Below, piece by piece: positions 57,430 through 64,000 of a DNA stretch of 64,000 bases. Position 1 is the first letter of the stretch. Each line of letters opens with the position of its first letter. Position numbers and translations under genes: made by a program. Where the stretch lies: positions 27,575,266 to 27,639,265 of the forward strand of contig OZ038495.1 in assembly GCA_964036315.1 (NCBI GenBank), given 5' to 3'. Below the pieces are notes generated by a model that saw nothing but the letters and a program-made list of their open reading frames with translations, did not search any database and was not told the DNA's origin. This stretch comes from Acanthosepion esculentum (taxonomy: Eukaryota; Mollusca; Cephalopoda; Sepiida; Sepiidae).

Positions 57430-57440
<11 letters not shown>
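57150..57440 (+). mobile_element. retrozyme-like unit 6, plus strand, diverged
   Basis: Sense-strand homologue of the family A units. Blocks such as aacagttgctactcctgctt, tctctatctctgccgt and gatgtctagccatactgat correspond to the complement of 9820-10060. (TA)n tracts bound it on both sides. Confidence 0.6.
57391..57440 (+). ncRNA. hammerhead, family A, copy 6, degenerate
   Basis: Core 1 reads CTGATCA (G8 changed), stem II has lost two pairs, and GAAA and a GTA triplet remain. The (TA)n tract begins at the predicted cleavage site. Probably inactive. Confidence 0.5.
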
Positions 57441-57483
<43 letters not shown>

Positions 57484-57486
<3 letters not shown>

Positions 57487-58830
57487 CTGATGTAAAATAT
57501 GTTTTTTTCGCTACACAATAATAACCATGTTTCAAAAATGGAAGCTAAAAGCTTCGAATTTAATTTTGTAATTGAATTAAAAACATTAGTTTCATTTCAT
57601 CCTCAACCGAATTTTGGAGTAACTTATTTTAAATTTACTGAGTTTTAAAGGCACGGCAAAAATTCATAATTCACTGTTTCCAAGGATACGGAGAAATCCA
57701 ATCATTCAGACAAGGGGTGGTAGCGTGTTCATTTTCATTTAACCTTTGTTGTATCAGTTACTAGTTACGTTCGAAAAAGGGGTTATATTTAGGGGTGGGT
57801 AGGAATGTATTTTTCAACAAATTCTGACATCCGCTAAATGCATGTCGTCTGGGTTTATAAAAGTTTTTATTGTTAACGGCAAAAAATTTTTACGGCATTT
57901 TTTCTATTTGTATACTTAAAGATGTTTGAGGATGTTTAAGTTAGAATATTTTTTATTTAACTACAATTTTTAAAAAATTTCACTTTTAATTTTTAATAGA
58001 CTATATTTCTTTTTGAAAACTAAGTAAAAGTATTAGAATTACTTACAGTATGTAAAATTATTTTTTCATATCAAGTATATGTATATTACGAGGCCACATT
58101 TTTTAAAATTTTATATGTAAATATTATTTAAGTAAAATTTATGACAATGACAGCAAAAAATAGCTAATTTATTTCTCTGATTCAGTAAAGTTTTATTTTT
58201 TATGAACTTAGTAATATATAGTTTCTCATGTATGTACAAAGAGCATAGGTCATTTAATGGCCTACATATTCTAGCTTTTCATATTAATTTCATTTTACTG
58301 TAGGTGTTTTATTGGATTCTTTTAAGTGTTTGAAGTACTTTGAGAGAGGTGTTAAGGTTAGAATCCGTTTTATTTAACTACAATTTTAAAAGATGTTTAG
58401 GTTAGAATCCATTTTATTTAACTACAATTTTAAAAAACAATTTTAAAATATTTTCACTGTTAATTTTAATAGACTATATATATATATTTTTACAAAACCA
58501 GTAAATGTAATAGAATTACTAACAGTATATAAAATTATTTTTTCACATCAAATATTAGTATGTATATTACCAGGTCGCATATTTTTATTTTTAAATATTA
58601 TTTAAGGAAAGTTTTTGACAATGACGGCACAAAATAGCTATTTCATTTCTCTGATTCAGTAAATTTTTATGTTTTATAAACTTAGTAATATATAGTTTCT
58701 CATGTATGCACAAAGGACATGGGTCATTTAATGATCTACATATTCTATCTTTTCTTATTTACTTCCATTTTACTGTAGGTGTTTTATTGGATTCTCTTAG
58801 GTTCCAGAAGTACTTTGAGAGAGATGTTTG
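57484..58830 (-). repeat. left pseudo-LTR arm (inverted) of the PLE
   Basis: Inverted copy of the PLE 3' region. 58000-58350 and 58440-58800 are two tandem versions of the same segment (ctctgattcagtaaa, agtttctcatgtatg and gtgttttattggattct occur twice). Confidence 0.85.
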
Positions 58831-59027
58831 GCTCCTAATAAAAGTCGAGCACTCTAAATCTTTATTTTTAACAAAAAAAAATATGGAGAAAATAAATTTC
58901 GGAATTTAATCTGAAGAACATTCCTGGTACCAACAAAAAAGGAATATTTCGTTATATGAATGAAAAAAAAACCCAGGGGTAATCATACGAAGGATGAGAT
59001 GGAGAGCTTATTTCTTCCTTAAATGGA

Positions 59028-60830
59028 ATGAGTTACAAAACAAAAACTACAAGGAGATTTACGGTTTTAACAGCAAAAAAAGCAGTACCGTTTATTCATA
59101 GTCTGTCTGGTTTCGAAAATGACCTTTTGGAAATAATGAATAACATAAATTTCCGTGAAAAGAAATGCAACTTCCAGAAACGCCTGGATAAAATAGTAAA
59201 AGAAATTAAGACAACAGATAAAAGTTTAGTGAAATCGGACAAAACCTGGAAACTTTTAAAAAACAACCACAAAGGACTACAACGATCTAATAAATAAGTA
59301 TTTACATAAGAACTACGAAAAGGCGAATAACAATGACCTCAATATGGTTCGAAATACCAATACTAGCAGTAAAAAAATAAACTGAAGATCAGTGAGAGAG
59401 TAGGTCAACTATATGAAAAAGAATGCTATATAACCTTAAAGGACCACAAACCAGATTTCGAGGCTAATCCGACTACAAGGATAATAAATCCTACAAGATC
59501 TGATATTGGAAAATTTAGTGAAATGATCCTTGAAAGGGTAAATAAACCAATTAAAGGAAAATAGGCCTGAAACTTTGGATTAATACCAAAGACGTGATAA
59601 ACTGGTTTACTTGTATAAAAGAAAAAACTGTACACTAATGCAGTTTGATATTGAAAATTATTACCAATCAATATCTAAAGAACTGTTCTTGAATGCGTTG
59701 GACTTTGCCACCCAGTACACGGATATTACAGAAAAAGAAAAGAACATTATTGTAAATGGGAAAAAATCGGTACTGATACATAAAGGTGAGCAATGGATAA
59801 AGAATTCATATGACCACTTTGACATCACAAGGGGATCACTAGACTCAGCTGAGTCTTCTGATCTATTAGGTATTTTTATATTATACAAGCTTACAGCGCA
59901 CCGTGATATTAATATAACTGACATTGATTTATACAGAGACGATGTTCTTATGCTTATTAGAAACTTTACTAACTTCAAAATAGATAAAATTAGAAAGGTA
60001 TTATATAAAGAATTTAAAAGCATGTGCTTAAAAATTACGGTTGGCACTAAATTAAAAAAGTTAACTTCCTTGATATAACATTAGATTTAACGAAAATACA
60101 TACACACCTTATAAAAAACCCAATACCAATCCTTTATATATACACCCTAAATCAAATCACCCCTCATCTATAATTAAGCATATACCTTTATCTATCCGAA
60201 AAAGTATAAGTACAAATTCAGCAAATGACAAGATTTTCGATGAACATATTAATTTCTATAATAAATCTCTAAAAGATAGTGGCTTCAAAAACCCAAAACT
60301 AACTTATATTAAAAATGAAAATGGAAACCATAGAAAAAACAGAAGTAGTAAATAATTTGGTATACGCCCCCATACAACCAAATGGTAAAGAACAAATTAG
60401 GACAAAAATTCCTCGCATTAATAGTCAAGCACTTTCCCAGTGAAAGAAAACTAAGTACTATTTTCAATAAAAATACACTAAAATTAAGTTACAGCTGTAC
60501 TGAAAACTTAGAAAAAATTATTAAGAAACATAATGCTAATATCTTAAATAAACACTTATACCTGAACCAAAACAATTTAGACAATGGAAAAATAAAAATA
60601 AAAACTGATGAGGATAAGCAAAAATTATGTAACTGTAGAAACCCTCAAAACTGTCCTCTACAAAATAAATGTCGCACGGAATCATTAGTATACCAATGCA
60701 ATATATCTTCTATTGAAAAATGCTGAAAACATAAAAATATATATAGGTTGCACAAGCCATGAGTTTAAAAAAAGGTTCAACTAACATCAAAGTTCGTTTA
60801 GGATAAATAAATATAAAAATCACTAAGTTT
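59028..60830 (+). pseudogene. Penelope-like element ORF, lineage I (RT and start of GIY-YIG)
   Basis: Read through frameshifts: SGFENDLLEIMNNINFREKK (59115), IVKEIKTTDKSLVKSDKTW (59192), YITLKDHKPDFEANPTTRII (59431), CTLMQFDIENYYQSI (59629, motif A), FDITRGSLDSAESSDLLGIF (59818, motif B), DIDLYRDDVLMLIRNF (59924, motif C, YRDD intact), FLDITLDL (60070), SNHPSSIIKHIPLSIRKSIS (60157), TLKLSYSCTENLEKII (60476), CNCRNPQNCPLQNKC (60630) and KIYIGCTSHEFKKRFN (60737, GIY-YIG). The nuclease end (NQRNEIAILCRHCQKF) is displaced to 60850-60910. Stops lie near 59295, 59565, 60076 and 60355. RT copies element RNA and GIY-YIG nicks the target. The number of breaks excludes activity. It is the most complete lineage I copy of the window. 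Confidence 0.85.
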
Positions 60831-62031
60831 ATAAAAAATAAAAATTTACCGAATCAGAGAAATGAAATAGCTATTTTGTGCCGTCATTGTCAAAAGTTTT
60901 CCTTAAATTATATTTAAAAATAAAAAAAAGTGCGACCTGCTAATATACATACTTATATTTGATGTCAAAAAATAATTTTATATACTGTAAGTAATTCTAT
61001 TACATTTACTGGTTTTATAAAAAAAAATATATAGTCTATTAAAATTAACAGTGAAAATATTTTAAAATTGTTTTTAAAATTGTAGTTAAATAAAATGGAT
61101 TCTAACCTAAACATCTTTTAAAATTGTAGTTAAATAAAATGTATTCTAACATTAATACCCCGCTCAAAGTACTTCAAGCACTTAAAAGAATCCAATAAAA
61201 CACCTACAGTAAAATGAAATTAATATGAAAACTAGAATATGTAGGCCATTAAATGACCCATGCCCTTTGTACATACATGAGAAACTATATATTACTAAGT
61301 TCATAAAAAATAAATGTTTACTGAATCAGAGAAATAAATTAGCTATTTTTTGCCGTCATTGTCATAAATTTTACTTAAATAATATTTATATATATAATTT
61401 TTTAAAATGTGCCCTCGTAATATACATACTTATACTTGATATGAAAAAATAATTTTACATACTATAAGTAATTCTAATACTTTTACTTGGTTTTAAAAAA
61501 GAAATATAGTCTATTAAAAATTAAAAGTGAAATTTTTCTAAAATTGCAGTTAAATAAAACATATACTAACCTAAACATCCTCAAAAATCTTTAAGTATAC
61601 AAATAGAAAAAATGCCGTAAAAACTTTTTTGCCGTTAACAATAAAATTAAAAAAAGACCCCAGACGATATGCATTTAGCGGATGTCAGAACTCGTTGAAA
61701 AATACATCCCTACCCATCCCTAAACATAACCCCTTTTTCGAACGTAACTAATAACTGATACAATAAAAGTTAATGAAAATGAACACACTACCATCCCTTG
61801 TGTGGATCAGTGGATTTCTCTGTATCCTTGGAAACAGTGAATTATGAATTTTTGTCGTGCCTTTAAAACTCAGTAAATTTAAAAATAAGTTACTCCAAAA
61901 TTCGCTTGAGGATGAAATGGAACTAATGTTTTTAATTTAATTACAAAATTAAATTTGAAGCTTTTAGCTTCCATTTTTGAAACATGGTTATTACTATGTA
62001 GCGAAAAAAAACTATATATTAAATCAGTTAA
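60820..62031 (+). repeat. right pseudo-LTR arm of the PLE
   Basis: Contains two tandem versions of the GIY-YIG C-terminus (NQRNEIAILCRHCQKFSLNY at 60850, NQRNKLAIFCRHCHKFYLNN at 61323) and the outer segment that is repeated in direct orientation at 63092-63427. Confidence 0.85.
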
Positions 62032-62128
62032 TTTATAATATTAATGTTCTGTAAATTTACATTGAGCACTATTTTGTAAACATAAAAATATCTATAAGAA
62101 CATCGGATTATATATCTTACAGTTCTTT

Positions 62129-62132
<4 letters not shown>

Positions 62133-62213
<81 letters not shown>
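62133..62213. repeat. (TA)n microsatellite
   Basis: About 80 bp of TA at the right edge of the PLE. Confidence 0.95.
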
Positions 62214-62217
<4 letters not shown>

Positions 62218-62237
62218 TTATTACTTCAAACGTTATA

Positions 62238-62588
62238 TTTAGTGGATACCCGTATTTGTAGGGGTAAAATTTGTTAATTCTTTAGGAATTTCCTGGTTTA
62301 CATTTTGTATACAAAATGGAGTAGATATGCGTTTCGAGAAAAATCTGGACGAATGAATGTGTTTTAAAGGCAAAATAGAATTTTGCTTCATTGCAAAGCT
62401 CTTTGTAGCCAAGTGATCAAAGCACGCCCTATCAGATTGTACTCGATTTGCAAAGGGAGGCGCAGGTTCGAATCCTGCCGGAGAATACATTTTCTTTATT
62501 AAATTTTCTCGATTTCGCTGGCCGGTAGACGCAATAAATGGTGCTTAAAATACACGGAGCGTCTACTCAAATACGGGTGTCCACTAAA
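62238..62588 (+). mobile_element. MITE-like element with tRNA-like core
   Basis: Terminal inverted repeats of about 24 bp: tttagtggatacccgtattt at the left and aaatacgggtgtccactaaa at the right. The 350-bp interior has no transposase sequence but holds the tRNA-like segment at 62395-62490. No clear target duplication longer than a TA-like match is visible. Confidence 0.65.
62395..62490 (+). tRNA. tRNA-like sequence (class II, Ser/Leu-like), pseudogene or SINE head
   Basis: A perfect T arm (gcagg ttcgaat cctgc) contains a consensus box B ggttcgaatcc. Upstream tagccaagtgatcaaagc resembles a D arm and box A. The 60-nt spacing suits a tRNA with a long variable arm. A convincing acceptor stem and anticodon stem were not found, so a functional tRNA is unlikely. 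Pol III promoter potential is plausible. Confidence 0.5.
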
Positions 62589-62643
62589 AATAATCTTTGG
62601 AGTAATAAAACAATGCCGGAATAAGAAAAAGTAAAATTCATTT

Positions 62644-62681
<38 letters not shown>

Positions 62682-62689
62682 TTTAATAA

Positions 62690-63040
62690 TAAAATAGAAA
62701 AAGCCAACTCTTAACAATATTAACTACGAACAAGGCCACAATGTGCTAACCGTATTCGGAAATTAAAACATCCCTACAACACACTAAAACATACACACAA
62801 TGCACACAGTCAATTAAGCTGAAAAATCGAATCATCCTTGATAATGGCTAAAGGTATAGCCGAAAGCGCTCGGAACAATAAAACATTTGGACAGTTTTTA
62901 CACACTCTTTGTCCAGAAAAGGAAGCACTTGTTCGAACACAGGAAAAATTAAATAGAAAGCTTAACCGTAGTACCTTCTCTCTCGTTTTTAATGAAACAT
63001 GCATAAACGAAGGATTTCTGCCTAAATATACAACTACTTA
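62690..63040 (+). pseudogene. PLE lineage II junction: C-terminal end, spacer, N-terminal start
   Basis: KPTLNNINYEQGHNVLTVFG ends at a stop at 62764-62766. After 77 bp an ATG at 62844 opens MAKGIAESARNNKTFGQFLH, then RKLNRSTFSLVFNETCINEG and FLPKYT. The layout is the same as at 55870-56220 and, reversed, at 32822-33160. The frame is kept between copies despite about 25% nucleotide divergence downstream of the first ten codons. Function is unknown. The RT and nuclease parts are absent here, so this is a pseudo-LTR-like remnant. Confidence 0.65.
62835..62874 (+). ncRNA. short-stem-III hammerhead variant, family C, overlapping ORF start
   Basis: Same structure as 56026-56064: stem I TCC/GGA, core 1 TTGATAA, stem II GGCTA/TAGCC, GAAA and GCGCTC. 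The start codon lies between core 1 and stem II. Confidence 0.45.
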
Positions 63041-63091
63041 TATATATATATTGTCTAGATGAATACAACTACTTATATATATATTGTCTAG

Positions 63092-63422
63092 ATGAATGGA
63101 TTTCTCGGTATCCTTGGAAACACTCAATTATGAATCTTTGCCATGGCTTTAAAACCGTAAATTAAAAAAAAATTTTTAAAAAGTTATTCCAAAATTCGCT
63201 TGAAGCGGAAATGGAACTAATGTCTTTAATTTAATAATAAAATTAAATTCAAGGACTTTGGCTTCCATTTTTGAAACATGGTTATCACTGTGTAGCGGAA
63301 AAAAAACATATTTTAAATCAAATAATTTATAATATTAATGCTCTATAAATTTACATTGAGCACTATTGTGTAAAAATAAAAATATCTATAAGAACACCGG
63401 ATTTTATATCTTACTGTTCTGT

Positions 63423-63427
<5 letters not shown>
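63092..63427 (+). repeat. solo outer segment of PLE pseudo-LTR
   Basis: Direct copy of 61805-62135 (ggatttctcggtatccttgg, then cttccatttttgaaacatgg) at about 90% identity, ending at a (TA)n tract in the same way. Confidence 0.85.
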
Positions 63428-63498
<71 letters not shown>

Positions 63499-63507
63499 AT
63501 ATATATA
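63427..63507. repeat. (TA)n microsatellite
   Basis: TA run with one TTTA interruption. It flanks the hairpin on its left. Confidence 0.95.
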
Positions 63508-63790
63508 TATTTAAAGACATTTATATTATGTTTAACGTTCTTTTTATAGATACAAGTATTTAAGCAAATGCTCTGTTTTATTATAAACAGTATTAAATAA
63601 CATTTACCGGCCTGAATGTCCGAGAAATTTTCATAGAAAATTTTCGCTCTCCGACTATTTTCTATGAAAATTTCTCGGACATTCAGGCCGGTAAATGTTA
63701 TTTAATACTGTTTATTATAAAACAGAGCATTTGCTTAAATACTTGTATCTATAAAAAGAACGTTAAACATAATATAAATGTCTTTAAATA
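63508..63790. repeat. 134-bp-arm near-perfect hairpin
   Basis: Arms 63508-63641 and 63657-63790 are reverse complements with a single mismatch and a 15-nt loop. There is no coding content. Confidence 0.92.
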
Positions 63791-63814
63791 AATTGTCGGA
63801 CAATGTCCAACTCT

Positions 63815-63817
<3 letters not shown>

Positions 63818-63901
<84 letters not shown>
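63818..63901. repeat. (TA)n microsatellite
   Basis: TA run on the right of the hairpin and directly before the last hammerhead-unit fragment. Confidence 0.95.
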
Positions 63902-63903
<2 letters not shown>

Positions 63904-64000
63904 TCGATTCATAGAAGAGTTTTGCATTATCAGCAGCAGCAGTCACTGTTTACAAATTCGCGCTTTATATATATATATTTTTATTTTTTCGGGGCGTATA
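63901..64000 (-). mobile_element. retrozyme-like unit fragment at window end
   Basis: gctcgattcatagaagagtt, gcagtcactgtttacaaa and ttttttcggggcgtata correspond to 10020-10130 of unit 1 (its far end). If the array goes on, the next hammerhead would start just beyond the window. Confidence 0.55.

Larger units (their letters stand above)
57484..62140 (+). mobile_element. Penelope-like element, lineage I, flanked by ~1.2-kb inverted repeats
   Basis: Arms 57484-58686 and 60820-62031 are reverse complements with scattered mismatches and indels (for example ttgttaacggcaaaaaa at 57871 against ttttttgccgttaacaa at 61625). The PLE ORF lies between them. Each arm contains an internal tandem duplication. 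The right arm includes the C-terminal codons of the GIY-YIG domain, so the left arm is an inverted copy of the 3' end. Inverted or direct pseudo-LTRs are a known PLE trait. Confidence 0.85.

Noticed and set aside
62395..62490. Functional tRNA gene
   Set aside because: The T arm is perfect, but acceptor and anticodon stems could not be built. It also sits inside a TIR element.
1..64000. CRISPR arrays, bacterial operons, prophage
   Set aside because: No regular spacer-repeat array, no ribosome binding sites and no dense coding. Repeat content and splice-donor-like exon indicate an animal nuclear genome.

Overview
The window reads as nuclear DNA of a metazoan, most probably a cephalopod mollusc of the octopus type. 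It is AT-rich, broken every 1-3 kb by long (TA)n tracts, and consists almost wholly of decayed mobile elements. I find no complete host gene. The one host-like signal is a 25-codon candidate first exon ending in a consensus splice donor (22179-22253). The species is inferred from this repeat mixture, not shown by any marker gene.

Layout. 1-2.5 kb: a tRNA-derived SINE and a Gypsy pol relic (minus). 2.8-9.2 kb: Penelope-like element (PLE) remains, microsatellites and a mosaic of locally copied patches. 9.8-10.4 kb: two tandem ~314-bp units, each with a textbook type I hammerhead ribozyme on the minus strand. 10.4-13.7 kb: a LINE relic, a mariner MITE and a solo-LTR candidate. 14.3-16.1 kb: a minus-strand PLE split by a mariner MITE. 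18.3-19.1 kb: another PLE. 21.5-24 kb: a foldback repeat, the candidate exon and a minus-strand mariner. 24.1-30.25 kb: a GC-richer Tx1-like LINE between perfect 17-bp direct repeats. 30.3-34 kb: SINE pieces, a second mariner and two PLE C-termini (minus). 34-54 kb: dispersed repeats, SINEs, a second copy of the MITE seen at 12.6 kb, a trinucleotide higher-order repeat, a LINE tail and three more hammerhead units. 54.5-64 kb: three PLE loci, including one flanked by 1.2-kb inverted repeats, a TIR element with a tRNA-like core, a very young long hairpin and the edge of one more hammerhead unit.

The most interesting theme is self-cleaving RNA. Four sequence families in this window carry hammerhead-like cores: (A) 300-314-bp retrozyme-like units, found at five loci and tandem at two, with a compensatory base-pair change between copies; (B) a compact type I motif in a PLE 3' region; (C) a short-stem-III variant overlapping the start codon of a PLE lineage, almost invariant at nucleotide level between two copies; and (D) a degenerate motif inside a tRNA-derived SINE. 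Hammerheads in PLEs and in animal retrozymes are known. The units, their tandem state, their boundaries at (TA)n tracts and the start-codon overlap are read here directly from the sequence.

Three PLE lineages can be told apart: I (YRDD catalytic motif; 2857-4640, 18340-19070, 59028-60830), II (YVDD-type; 14340-16095 minus, 32822-33500 minus, 54545-55955, 62690-63040) and III (only GIY-YIG C-termini; 33530-33960 minus, 52755-52940). Almost every element is inactivated by stops, frameshifts or truncation.
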